64,000 bases of DNA from Streptomyces thinghirensis (GCA_021502835.1 JAKFGP010000050.1:62001-126000); one strand, 5' to 3'; counted from the first letter of the stretch, positions 48,699 to 57,954 are shown. Numbers and translations: made by a program. The notes: generated by a model from the sequence alone, not told the origin.

Positions 48699-49990
48699 TC
48701 AGCCCTGCTGCTTCAGGAGCCGGTCACACGCTTTGACAGCGTTGTCAAGAGCTTCCTCGGGGCTCTGTTTGCCCTGGAGCGCCTTGGCGACCTCGTTGCG
48801 CAGCTCGGTCTTCATCTGCTCGCTGAAGAGCACCGGCGTGTAGTTGACCGCGGTCTTGAGCGACTTGGCGGCGGCCACCCGGACCCGGGTCTCGTCGGTC
48901 CCGTCCTCCTCGGTGAAGTACGGGTCGTCCAGCGAACCGGCACTGCTGGGGAAGACGGCGACCTGCTTCGCGAACGACATCTGGTGGGCGGCGTCGGTGA
49001 CGAAGCGGGCGAAGGCGACCGCGGCGGGCTTGCGCTCGCTCTGCGGAGTTCACCAGCAGGCCCATCACGTACATGTTGACGTGGCCGGTGCTGGTGATCT
49101 GGTCGGTGATGCCGATGTTCTCGTACAGGCTCGGGGCCTGCTTCTTGAAGTTGGCGAGATCGAGGGCGCTGCCGGGGTTCATGGCGACCGCGCCGGTCAG
49201 GAACTTCTTCCCGGACGACTCGGGCGTGGCCGTGAGCGCCTGCGAGTCCAGGCCTCCGGCGTCGTACAGCTCCTTGTAGCGGGTGAGGAGTTCGACGCCC
49301 TTGGCGTCGTCGAACGCGAAGGCCGTGCTCTCGTCGTTCATGAGCGGGACGCCGTAGCGGCCGAAGTCCTCGATGGTGGGCACGTTGGCGAGCGTGGCCA
49401 CCTCGCCGTCGGTCTTCCGGGCGAGCTTCAGCGCGGTGTCGAAGAGTTCGTCGTACGTCGTCGGCGGCTTGTCGGTGTCGAGACCGGCCTTCTCGAACAG
49501 GGACTTGTTGTAGAAGAGCGGGCCGGTGTTGAGGTACCAGGGGAACGCGTAGGTCCCTTCCAGGCCCGGTACCCGCTGGCTGGCCCAGGCGGCCTTCAGG
49601 TAGTCCTTCTTGTACTGCCCCGCGGCCTTGTCCAGATCGAGGGCGAGCCCGGCCTGGGCGAGCGGGGCGGCGAGGTCCGGGGAGACGTTGACGACATCGG
49701 CCAGGGTGCCGCCGGCGGCGTCGGCGCTGATCTTGTCGGCGTAGCCCTCGGCGGGCTGGTCGATCCACTTGACGTGGGTGCCGGGGTACTTCTTCTCGAA
49801 GTCCGCGATCAGGTCCTCGAAGTACGGCTTGAAGTTGGCCCGCAGGTTCAGGTCTGGAAGGTGATGTCGCCCTCGACCTTGCCGGAGGCGTCGGACGAGC
49901 CGCCGTCCCCCTCCCCGACCCGCAGGCGCTGAGCGGCAGGACGAGGGCGGCTACGGCTGCGACAGCGAAGCTTCTGCGCGATGTGGGCAC
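48699..49990 (-). CDS. Sugar ABC transporter substrate-binding lipoprotein
   Basis: About 430 residues. GTG 49990 opens PTSRRSFAVAAVAALVLPLS with lipobox LSACG (Cys near residue 24), then GDITFQT-like start, YFEDLIADFEKKYPGTHVKW, IDQPAEGYADKISADAAGGT, LADVVNVSPDLAAPLAQAGL, YAFPWYLNTGPLFYNKSLFE, ALTATPESSGKKFLTGAVAM, ITSTGHVNMYVMGLLVNS and a C-terminal EEALDNAVKACDRLLKQQG, TGA 48699-48701. First gene of the N-glycan operon; by context its ligand should be a high-mannose oligosaccharide released by the GH85 enzyme. The operon promoter lies in the 229-bp region shared with lacI. Frameshifts near 49930, 49858 and 49050. Confidence 0.93.
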
Positions 49991-50219
49991 GGTGGCACGT
50001 CTCCCCTGGAGGACGTCGGCGGCTGGATGCCAGCGACCATGCACGGTGAGTTCCCGCAAAGTCAATGGATTCAGTGGAACTAAAGCGAAACGAACAGCAT
50101 TAGTCCAGGTCAAAGCGGGTATGAGAAGTGACTTGCCACGATCTACTAATGCAGCTAGGATCTTTTCACTCAGCGCTTTAGCTCGGGCTTCAACTCACGC
50201 ACTGGGGAAAGGGGCGTGC
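49991..50219. promoter_or_regulatory. Divergent promoter/operator region between transporter operon and lacI
   Basis: This 229-bp region is markedly less GC-rich than its surroundings (50050-50190). It contains CTAAAGCG at 50080-50087 and its inverse CGCTTTAG at 50174-50181; the second lies in AGCGCTTTAGCT (50172-50183), similar to LacI-family operators with an AAAGCG|CT-type core. The two sites are about 94 bp apart (nine helical turns), a spacing that would allow looping. Control of both transcripts by the adjacent LacI protein is inferred. Confidence 0.55.
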
Positions 50220-51275
50220 ATGCCGGCCAAGCGGCCTGCCGCGCGCCGGCCGACGATGAAGGACATCGCGCGGCGGGCCGGGGTCTCCGAGAGCGCGGTC
50301 TCCTTCGCGCTGAACGACCGGCCGGGGTCTCCGAGATCACCCGGGACCGGGTGCGCCGGGTGGCCGAGCAGCTCGGCTGGCGGCCCAGTACTGCGGCCCG
50401 CGCGCTGTCCGGGAGGGGCGCGGCGACGGTCGGCTTCGTGCTGGCGCGGCCCGCGCACACCCTCGGCGTGGACTCCTTCTTCCTGCAACTGGTCTCCGGC
50501 ATCCAGGAGGTGCTGGCACGGCGTCATCTCGGTCTGCTGTTCCAGGTGGCGCAGGACGTCGACGACGAGTGCGCGGTCTACCGGCGCTGGTGGGCCGAGC
50601 ACCGGGTGGACGGCGTCCTGGTGGTCGACCCGCGCACCGACGACCCGCGTCCGGACCTGCTCGACGAACTCGGTCTGCCCGCCGTGGTGATCGGCGGGGC
50701 GCCCGACCAACGCCATCCGGGGCTTTCGTCGGTGTGGGCGGACGACGCGGGCGCGATGGCCGCGCTGGTGGACGGGCTGCACGCGCTCGGCCACCGGCGG
50801 ATCGCGCACATCGCCGGGCTGCCGGGCCTCGCGCACACCGAGCGCCGTATCCGGGCCCTGCGCGCCGAGGCGGGACGCCGGGGGCCTGACCGAGGTGCAG
50901 TCGGTGCCCACCGACTACTCCGACGCGGGAGGGCGCCGCCGTCACCCGCCGGGTCCTGGAGGCCCCCGCTCCGCCGACCGCCCTAATCTACGACAACGAC
51001 GTGATGGCCGTCGCCGGGGTCGCCGCGACGGCCGAACTCGGTTTCTCGGTACCGGCGGACGTGTCCGTGGTGGCCTGGGAGGACTCGGCGCTGTGCCGCA
51101 TGGTCAAGCCGTGGCTGTCCGCGCTCTCCCGGGACAGCGTGGAGTTCGGCCGCACGGCGGCGACGGAACTGACCGCCCTGCTGGACGGCGGCCCCGCGCG
51201 GACGGTGCGGGTGCCGGTGCGCGGCTGATCGAACGGGACAGCACGGGGCCGGCGCGGTCGGCTGGAGTGGGGTGA
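50220..51275 (+). CDS. LacI family transcriptional regulator
   Basis: Probable repressor of the divergent N-glycan operon, about 351 residues. ATG 50220 after GAAAGGGG gives MPAKRPAARRPTMKDIARRA, GVSESAVSFALNDRPGVS (helix-turn-helix and hinge), RRVAEQLGWRPSTAARALSG. The periplasmic-binding-like domain follows: ATVGFVLARPAHTLGVDSFF, LQLVSGIQEVLARRHLGLLF, AVYRRWWAEHRVDGVLVVDP, HALGHRRIAHIAGLPGLAHT, ALIYDNDVMAVAGVAATAEL, GFSVPADVSVVAWEDSALCR and SRDSVEFGRTAATELTALLD. After correction near 51222 it ends LIERDSTGPARSAGVG. The last 40 bp before the stop already resemble the downstream 45-bp repeat. Frameshifts near 50325, 50882, 50928 and 50985. Confidence 0.92.
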
Positions 51276-51731
51276 ACGGGACGGTAGGCCTGAATGGGAG
51301 GGGGGACGGCCGACACGGGGAAACGGGACGATCGGCCCGAACGGGGCGGTCATCCGGCACGGCGTGAATGGGACGATCGGCCCGAACGGGGCGGTCATCC
51401 GGCACGGCGTGAATGGAACGATCGGCCCGAACGGGGGCGGTCATCCGGCACGGCGTGAATGGGACGATCGGCCCGAACGGGGCGGTCATCCGGCACGGCG
51501 TGAATGGGACGATCGGCCCGAACGGGGCGGTCATCCGGCACGGCGTGAATGGGACGATCGGCCCGAACGGGGCGGTCATCCGGCACGGCGTAAATGGGAC
51601 GATCGGCCCGAACGGGGGCGGTCATCCGGCGCGATGTGAACGGGACGGTCGGGCCGGACGGGGCGGTCGGCCGGCGCGGTGTGAACGGGACGGTAGGGCC
51701 GGACGGCGCGGTCGGCAGGTCGGGCTCTCGA
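51235..51731. repeat. 45-bp tandem repeat array (about 9 good and 2 decayed copies)
   Basis: Direct repeats with unit GGGACGATCGGCCCGAAC... of 45 bp. Units begin at 51325, 51370, 51415, 51461, 51506, 51551, 51596, 51642 and 51687; decayed units begin at 51278 and 51235 (inside the lacI 3' end). Two units are 46 bp because of one extra G. Central copies are nearly identical; the last two diverge, e.g. GTCGGGCCGGACGG. There are no spacers, so this is not CRISPR. Each unit carries CCCGAACGGG, a small hairpin. The 45-bp unit keeps frames open: plus strand NGTIGPNGAVIRHGV, minus strand MTAPFGPIVPFTPCR, but no ribosome site or family supports translation. Confidence 0.95.
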
Positions 51732-51810
51732 CGCGGGGGCGCCGGACGGGCAGAGTGTTTCCTGCCTACTCGCCAGTAATCACGTCCCGACGCCACCCCA
51801 GGAGCCCTCC

Positions 51811-53171
51811 GTGACCGACTGGGCCGGCCACACCGCCGCCGAGATCGCCGCCGCCGTACGGGAGAAGCGGGCCACGCCCCGCGAAGTGGTAGCGGCGCAC
51901 CTGGCCCGGATCGACCGGCTCGACGGCCGCGTCGGCACCTTCCGCGCGGTACGCGCCGAGGCGGCGCTCGCCGAGGCCGAGGAGGTCGGCGCCCGGGGCG
52001 ACCTGGGCGAACTGCCGCTGGCCGGCGTGCCGGTGGCGGTCAAGGACAACCTGGCGGTGCGCGGCGAGTCCACGCGCAACGGCTCCGCCGCGACGCCCGA
52101 CACACCCGCCGCCGACGACCACGTCACCGTGGCCCGGCTGCGGGCGGCCGGCGCGGTGGTGGTGGGGCTGACGAACGTGCCCGAGCTGTGCGTGTTCGGC
52201 ACCAGCGAGGGCGTGCGGCACCGCCCGCAACCCGTGGGACCCGGCACGCTCGGCGGGCGGCTCCTCGGGCGGGAGCGCCGCGCGGTCGCCGCCGGGATGG
52301 TGCCGATCGCGCTCGGCAACGACGGCATGGGTTCGCTGCGCATACCCGCGGCCAACTGCGGTCTGGTCACCATCAAACCGGGGTACGGCGTGGTGCCGGC
52401 CGGGATCGGCGACGGCGACTGGTTCGGCATGTCGGAGAACGGGCCGCTGGCACACGACGGTCGAGGACGCGCGTCTGATGCTGGCGGTGCTGGCGGACGA
52501 CCTCGCGGACGGCGAGCCGCCGCGCCGCGCTGGGCCCGGCGCCCCTCCGCGTCGCCGCCTCCCTGCGCAGCCCCCCTGACCGGCGTCACCGTCTCCCCGC
52601 CCCTGCACGGACGCCGTCCGCAGAGGCGGCCGGGGTGCTGATGAAGGCCGGGCACCAGGTACGGCGGGCGGACCCGCCCTACCCCGGCGTCGCTGGGCCT
52701 GACCGCCCCTGACCCACTGGTCGGCCGGAGTGTCCGTGGACGCGCGGGAACTGGACCGGCGGCTGCTGGCCAGGCGGACGCGGGCGCACGCGGCCCTCGG
52801 GCGGCCCTTCGTACGCACGGTCGCCACCGGCAAGGGCCAGAACGGGCTGCGCGAACGCCTGGAGCCGTTCTTCGCCCAGCACGACGTCCTGCTCACCCCC
52901 GCGCTGGCCCGCCCGCTCCCCCAAGGCCGGGCCCTGGCACGAGCGGGGCTGGCTGCGCAACATCCTGGCCAACTCGGCGTACTCGCCCTTCACACCGCCA
53001 TGGAACCTGACCGGCTGGCCCGCGATGACGGTGCCGGTCGGCACCCTGCCCTCGGGCGCCCCCTGCGCCGTACAGCTGGTGGGGCGCCCGGGGTCGGAGG
53101 CGGCCCTGCTGGAGCTGGCGGGGCGGATCGAGGCGCTGCGCCCCTGGCGGCGGACGGCACCTCTGGACTGA
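51811..53171 (+). CDS. Amidase (amidase-signature family)
   Basis: About 453 residues. GTG 51811 after AGGAG. Landmarks: TAAEIAAAVREKRATPREVV, LPLAGVPVAVKDNLAVRGES (catalytic Lys in VAVKDN), VARLRAAGAVVVGLTNVPEL, SAGGSSGGSAAAVAAGMVP after one correction (catalytic cis-Ser and nucleophile Ser), LGNDGMGSLRIPAANCGLVT, IKPGYGVVPAGIGDGDWFGM and the late TGWPAMTVPVGTLPSGAPCA, VQLVGRPGSEAALLELAGRI. The amide substrate is unknown. It starts 80 bp after the 45-bp repeat array. Stop TGA 53169-53171, eight bases from the convergent acetyltransferase stop. Frameshifts near 52217, 52250-52265, 52460, 52530, 52600, 52690 and 52930-53010. Confidence 0.92.
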
Positions 53172-53179
53172 ACGGCGCT

Positions 53180-53668
53180 CTACAGCGCCCGGTACATGAT
53201 GTGCAGGCCGACCCGCCCGTGCCGCTGGGTGGTCGAAGGCGTCCGGCACCGTGCCCAGGATCGTGAAGCCGAGGGAGGTCCAGAGCTTCACGGCCGGGTT
53301 GGTCTCGACGACGGCGTTGAAGACCATGCCGCGGTATCCGTCGGCCCTGGCGGCGGCCAGGATGTGTTCGGCGAGGGGCCCGGCCGGTGCCGCGGCCGGC
53401 CCGGTCGGGGTCCACCATGAAGCCGGCGTTGGCGATACGGGCGGCGGGGCCGCCGTAGTTGGGGGTGACGTAGGCGGAGGCGACGACGGTGCCGGTGTCG
53501 TCCTCGGTGACGTAGAGCGCGTTTGGCGGGGGTTCATCCACAGGGCCCGGGCGTCCTCCTCGGACGTGTCCGGGTCCCAGGGCGTAGGTTTCGCCGGCGG
53601 CGACGATGCGGTGCCAGAAGGGCCAGATCTGCGGCCAGTCGTCGGCCGTCGCTTCCCCTGATCAGCAT
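53180..53668 (-). CDS. GNAT family N-acetyltransferase
   Basis: About 163 residues. After correction it begins MLIREATADDWPQIWPFWHR, then IVAAGETYALGPDTSEEDAR, NALYVTEDDTGTVVASAYVT, ARIANAGFMVDPDRAGRGTG and RALAEHILAAARADGYRGMV (acetyl-CoA-binding loop R-x2-G-x-G/A), FNAVVETNPAVKLWTSLGFT, ILGTVPDAFDHP and a closing GLHIMYRAL. Single-domain acetyltransferase; the acceptor is unknown. ATG 53668, TAG 53180-53182. Frameshifts near 53650, 53590, 53535, 53395 and 53225. Confidence 0.9.
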
Positions 53669-53714
53669 GGGCGTGAGTCTCGCACGCCCATGCTCGCGGC
53701 GACTTAGGCCCGGG

Positions 53715-53889
53715 TCAGTCCACGCTGGGCAGGATGTGGGGCTCGGCGAGGTCGTCCTCGTAGCCCGCGAGGCGGATGGGGGCGGACCGGGCCCACACGT
53801 CGAGGCTGCCGATCTCTCCGGGCCGGCGGCCCACGCTCGGTGCGTTCCTTCGGGCGTTGTTCTGGATTGGTCGTCGTCTCCGGTGTCAC
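53715..53889 (-). CDS. Small conserved-looking protein, about 58 residues
   Basis: GTG 53889 follows GGGAG. The product starts VTPETTTNPEQRPKERTERG and, after one base correction near 53822, continues EIGSLDVWARSAPIRLAGYE and DDLAEPHILPSVD, TGA 53715-53717. The charged N-terminal part and Trp/Tyr/Pro-containing C-terminal part look like a real small protein or a leader-core peptide rather than chance coding, and single-base correction makes it one clean frame. No domain is recognised and no modification enzyme is adjacent. Upstream region 53890-54361 has no other gene. Confidence 0.5.
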
Positions 53890-54361
53890 CGCGCACTCCC
53901 TTATGTGTCGGATCACCCTCGGGGCCTGTCGGGCCGGTCTCCTGTCCGGCGCCCGGCGCCCGCTCGGGTGTGAGTCGAATGCAGTTCGGACGCGGTGGCG
54001 CCGGTCACTCGTGCGAGCAGGCCGTTGTGAACCGGCTTGTCCCATGACGGACCTTGGGTGTGGGTAGTGCCCTGTGCTGCCGTCCGTCCGCTCCAGATTA
54101 ACCAAATGAGCGGGGGTGCGCTCTATGGGGCTCAAAACATGGGAGAACCATTGCCCTTCGCTCCGCGCGCGGTTGGGCCAAGTCTGCCCGGGTTCGCCCG
54201 CCTCTGCACCGTGTGCAACTCACCCATTCGGCCCACATCGCCGCCCGTACCTTCGATTGTCGGCGGCGACGGGTCGCATGGTTAAGTTGCCGTTGGCTGC
54301 GGCGCGAGCTCGCCATGGTCTGCTGCCGGTCGGCAACGGCTGTCTCGTGGGAGGACCGAGG
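53890..54361. other. 472-bp divergent intergenic region
   Basis: Between the small minus-strand gene and the HD-like plus-strand gene. It includes a less GC-rich stretch (54095-54150, with CAGATTAACCAAATGAG and CTCAAAACATGGGAG) that is likely to hold promoter elements, and GGTTAAGTTG at 54282-54291. Open frames cross it in both directions but lack ribosome sites and conserved-looking sequence. Confidence 0.45.
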
Positions 54362-54809
54362 CATGGAACTGCGCAGCGTCGAGGAGCTGATGGACCTGCT
54401 GTACGCCTGCCGGGGCGAACGGGCCGCCGCCGAGCACGGCAGCTGGCCCGGGGACCTGCACGGGCACGCGCTGCGGACCGCCGCGCTGCTGCGCCGGCGC
54501 CGCCCCGCCGACAAGGAGGCTCCAGGTCGCCGGTCTGGTGTCGCCCGTGGGCCGGCTGCTGTGCCCCGGCAATCCGGCCGGCCGGACCGCCGACGTGGTG
54601 CGGCCGCTGCTCGGCGCGCGCGTCGCCCGCCTGCTGCGCCGGCACGCCCACCCGGACGCCTGGGCTCACGACGCGACGACCTGGTCAGCCTGCGCCAGGC
54701 GGACGAGGAGGCCCGCACCGCCGTCTTCGACGCCGGGGTCCTCGAGGACTGGCGCACGGTGCTGGAGCTGACGGCGGCGCGGAACTCGCGGCTCGGCGCC
54801 GTCGACTGA
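54362..54809 (+). CDS. HD-domain-like protein with degenerate HD motif
   Basis: About 149 residues. ATG 54362 after GGGAGGACC. It reads MELRSVEELMDLLYACRGER, AAAEHGSWPGDLHGHALRTA, ALLRRRRPADKELQVAGLVS, PVGRLLCPGNPAGRTADVVR, PLLGARVARLLRRHAHPDAW, AHDARDDLVSLRQADEEART and VFDAGVLEDWRTVLELTAAR. Helix order resembles the PhnZ/inositol-oxygenase-type HD phosphohydrolases, but where LVHDLG is expected the sequence gives LVSPVG, so two metal ligands would be missing. Other His (HGHALRTA, RRHAHPDAWAHD) remain. Either a degenerate, non-metal family member or a base-call problem. Frameshifts near 54522 and 54665. Confidence 0.6.
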
Positions 54810-54935
54810 GGCGTCCGGCGCACCGGGCACCCCGGCGCACGCCCCCGGAGCAGGGCGGCGCCCCGCCGACGGGCCGGCGGATCACCGCCGTTGACACTCG
54901 ACGCGCCCTGCCGCCGTCCGCCCGGCGAGGGCCGG

Positions 54936-56507
54936 TCACCACTTGCCGGGTGCGTAGTCCTTGAGGAAGACGCCGTACAGGTCCTCGCCCGCCTCGCCGC
55001 GCACGATCGGGTCGTAGACGCGGGCGGCGCCGTCGACCAGGTCGAGCGGGGCGTGGAAGCCGGCCTCGGCCAGCCGCAGCTTGTCGTAGTGGGGGCGCTC
55101 GTCGGTGATCCAGCCGGTGTCCACCGAGGTCATCAGGATGCCGTCGGTGTCGAACATCTCCTGGGCACTGGTCCGCGTCACCATGTTCATGGCGGCCTTG
55201 GCCGCGGTTGGTTTTGGGGTGGCCCGCGCCCTTGTAGCGCGGGCGAACACGCCCTCCATCGCCGAGACGTTGACGACGTAGGCGCGCCCCACGATCGCCT
55301 TGCGCGCGGCCTCGGCCATCGCCGGCCAGCAGCGCGCTGATGAGGATGAACGGCGACGTGTAGTTGCACAGCTGGGTCTCGAGCAGTTCGACCGGGGAGA
55401 TCTGCTCGATGGTCTGGACCAGGTGTTGGTGTCGACGACGTCGGGGACCAGGCCGCCCGCGTCGATGGCGGTGCCCTCGCGGTGCCGGACCACACTGGCG
55501 TTGCCGGCGACCAGCGCGAGGTCGGCCACCTTCTGCGCGTCGAGCCCCGTGGCACCGACGGGCAGCGCGGCCAGGCCGTCCACCGCGCCCGAGTTGAAGG
55601 CGCCGATGACGTGGTGGGGCGGCAGTTCACCGGCGGGCAGTGGGGCGCTCTCGCCCTCGACGAGCGCGGCGTACGCCGAGGGCAGGCGGCGCACGGTCCG
55701 GTGTGGCGTTGTTGATCAGGATGTCGAGCGAGGCCCCGCTCGGTGACCTGGTCGGCCAGGGCCACGGCCTGGGCGGGGTCGCGCAGGTCGATGCCGACGA
55801 CCTCCAAGGCGGTGGATCCAGTCCGCGGAGTCGTCCATGGCCTTGAAGCGGCGGATGGCGTCCTTGGGGAAGCGGGTCGTGATCGTGGTGTTGCGCGCCG
55901 TCCCGCAGCAGCCTGAGCGCGATGTACATGCCGATCTTGGCACGGCCGCCGGTGAGCAGCGCCCGCTTGCCGGTGAGGTCGGCGCGGGCGTCGCGGCGGG
56001 CGCGGTTCTCGGCGGCGCAGCTCTGGCAGAACTGGTGGTAGAAGTAGTCGACCTCGACGTACCGCTGCTGCAGATGTAGCAGGAGCGGGGGCGCTGGAGT
56101 ATCCCGCGATGCTGCCCTCCTCGGTGCGGGGGAGGGCAGGATGCCTTCGGTCTCGTCGTCGATGCGCTCGGCGGATCCGGTGGCGGTGGCCTCGGTCACG
56201 GCCTTGTCGTGGGCGGTCTTGGCGGCCCGGCGCTCCTGAGCGGCGGCGCTGTCTGACCATCCGGTAGATGTGCGAGGTGGCCCGGCGGACCCGGATCGCG
56301 TCCGGGTGGTCGAGGTCGATCCCGTCGAGCTCCTCCAGCACGCTCAGGCAGACGGCGAGCCGCTCCGGGTCGATACCGGGGCCGTACTCCGCCTCGTCAC
56401 CGGACGGGCACGCCACCACCTCGTCACCGGACTCGCGCACCGCCTCGTCACCGGACTCGCGCACCACCTCGTCCGTGGTCGCCGAACCGTCCTGTGTTCA
56501 CCGTCAT
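54936..56507 (-). CDS. Zinc-ribbon short-chain dehydrogenase/reductase
   Basis: About 524 residues. ATG 56507 gives MTVNTGRFGDHGR, then near-tandem VRESGDEA/VRESGDEV units, LAVCLSVLEELDGIDLDHPD and AIRVRRATSHIYRMVRQ. A charged linker leads to a zinc-ribbon-like segment: C-x2-C in SCYIC and C-x2-C in QFCQSCAAENRARRD. The Rossmann domain follows: LTGKRALLTGGRAKIGMYIA, LRLLRDGAHTTITTRFPKDA-like, VVGIDLRDPAQAVALADQVT, LDILINNATRTVRRLPSAYA, GRAYVVNVSAMEGVFARYKG, AAKAAMNMVTRTSAQEMFDT and DGILMTSVDTGWITDERPHY, ending GVFLKDYAPGKW. The S-Y-K arrangement is S in NVSAMEG and Y-K-G/AAKAAMN. Substrate unknown. Frameshifts near 56475, 56250, 56130, 56095, 56050, 55900, 55815, 55735, 55700, 55425 and 55215. 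Confidence 0.8.
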
Positions 56508-56611
56508 CGCCGCTGCCGTTCCCTGGTCACCGTCGCGGCGCTCCGAGACGCGTCCGCTTTCGAACAGGCGGATTTTATTCGGCGCCGGGGCACGGGCCAA
56601 ACCCGTCCGTC

Positions 56612-57954
56612 TCAGGGACCGCAGGCGGTGAGCAATGTCTCCACCTCCTCCGCCAGGGCCAGGGCGAACCGGTCGAGGTCCGGCACCGCCTTCGCGTCGG
56701 CGACCAGGCCGTAGTGGACCTGTCCGCGGTACGTCGAAGACGGCCACCGCCAGGGAGTGGCCGCGGGGCCAGCGGTGCCAGCGGGTAGACCTCGGTGAGC
56801 GGGTGGCCGCCGAGCCGCAGGCCGAGGCTGGGCAGAGGGGACGCTGGTGACCAGGATGTCGAACCAGAGCCGGGCGGCCTGCCCGACCAGCGGCCCGCCG
56901 AGCCGGTGACCGAGCGCTGGGCACGTGGTCGGCGAGCAGGGCGACGGCACCGGCGCCCCGGCCGGGTCCCGCGTCCTTGTTGCGGTCCATGGCGGCGCGG
57001 ACCGTGCCGGGCGGGACAGCGGGTCGGGGTCGCCGACCGGAAGCCGTATCAGGTAACCGGAGAGCCGGTTTCCCTGCGGGTGGGCGGTGCGCGGGCGGCG
57101 CTTGGAGACGGGGATCAGGGCGCGGGGGCGACACCCTCGCTGCCGTCGCCGCGCTCGTCCAGCCAGCGGCGCAGGGCGCCGGCGACGACCGCGATCAGGA
57201 CGTCGTTGACGGTGCCGCCGACGGTCTTGCGCACGCGGTGCACGTCGTCGAGTTCGACGGCGACGCCCGCGGTGCGGCGGGTGCCGGAGGACTCGGCGGT
57301 GAAGCGCGGCCGAGGAACGCACGTCGAGGGTGGACAGGGCGCGCGGCGGCACCGATGTCGAGGGCGCGGCCCGCGTCGGACAGCGCGCCGCGCAGCTTCC
57401 CCGGCAGCCCGCGCACGTCCGGGAGAAGCCCTCGCGGGGGCTCCTCGGGCCGGCGCCGGGGTGCGGGGAGGTCCATCGGGTCGAGGATCCCCGCGGCGAG
57501 GGTCAGCGCCCGCAGGCCGTCGGCGAGGGCGTGGTGGAACTCGAACAGCACGGCGAAGGAGCCGCCGTCCGCGCCCGGCAGCACGTGGGCCTCCCACGGC
57601 GGCCGGCCGCGCTCAGGCGGGTGTCCCATGAGGAGGCCCGCCCGGGCGTGGAAGTCCGTCGTCGGGGCGTGCAGCCGGACGTGGTCGAGCGGGTCGAAGG
57701 CGGGGTCGGGCTCACGGGTCGCGCCGCCGAACGAGAACGGCCGGCGCAGGGCGAGCGGCGGCTGCCAGGTGTCCCGGATCCGCATCCGCAGTCCGGGCAC
57801 CGCGGGGCGCGGGCGGCGAGCAGGTCGGCCGCGTGGGCGCCGCGGTGGGCGAGTCGGCCGTGAAGACCCCGAGCGCGCCAAGGTGCATGGGGTGCTCGGC
57901 AGACTCGATGTTCCAGAACGCGAGGTCGAGGGGAGCGAGCGGATCGGGAGTCAA
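56612..57954 (-). CDS. Wax ester synthase/diacylglycerol acyltransferase (WS/DGAT)
   Basis: Acyl-CoA:alcohol/diacylglycerol acyltransferase making triacylglycerol or wax storage lipid; about 447 residues. The TTG at 57954 follows GAGG and gives TPDPLAPLDLAFWNIESAEH, PMHLGALGVFTADSPTA, TWQPPLALRRPFSFGGATRE, FEFHHALADGLRALTLAAGI with the HHxxxDG catalytic motif, VRKTVGGTVNDVLIAVVAGA, LRRWLDERGDGSEGV, ALIPVSKRRPRTAHPQGNRL, SGYLIRLPVGDPDPLSRL and a C-terminal HSLAVAVSTYRGQVHYGLVA. Stop TGA 56612-56614. Streptomyces store triacylglycerol before antibiotic production. Frameshifts near 57835, 57310-57345, 57110, 57010, 56920, 56845, 56780 and 56735. Confidence 0.9.

Noticed and set aside
51235..51731. 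Tandem array considered as a CRISPR array
   Set aside because: Units abut directly with no unique spacers, the period is a uniform 45-46 bp, and no cas gene is in the window.
51395..51796. Repeat-encoded proteins on either strand of the minisatellite
   Set aside because: The frames are open only because the unit is 45 bp; 46-bp units switch frame, and no ribosome site or conserved flank supports translation. Kept only as a possibility in the array finding.
53704..54135. 143-codon minus-strand frame spanning the small-protein gene and its upstream region
   Set aside because: The part upstream of 53889 is composition-driven and has no start site; only the short part from 53889 shows gene-like sequence.
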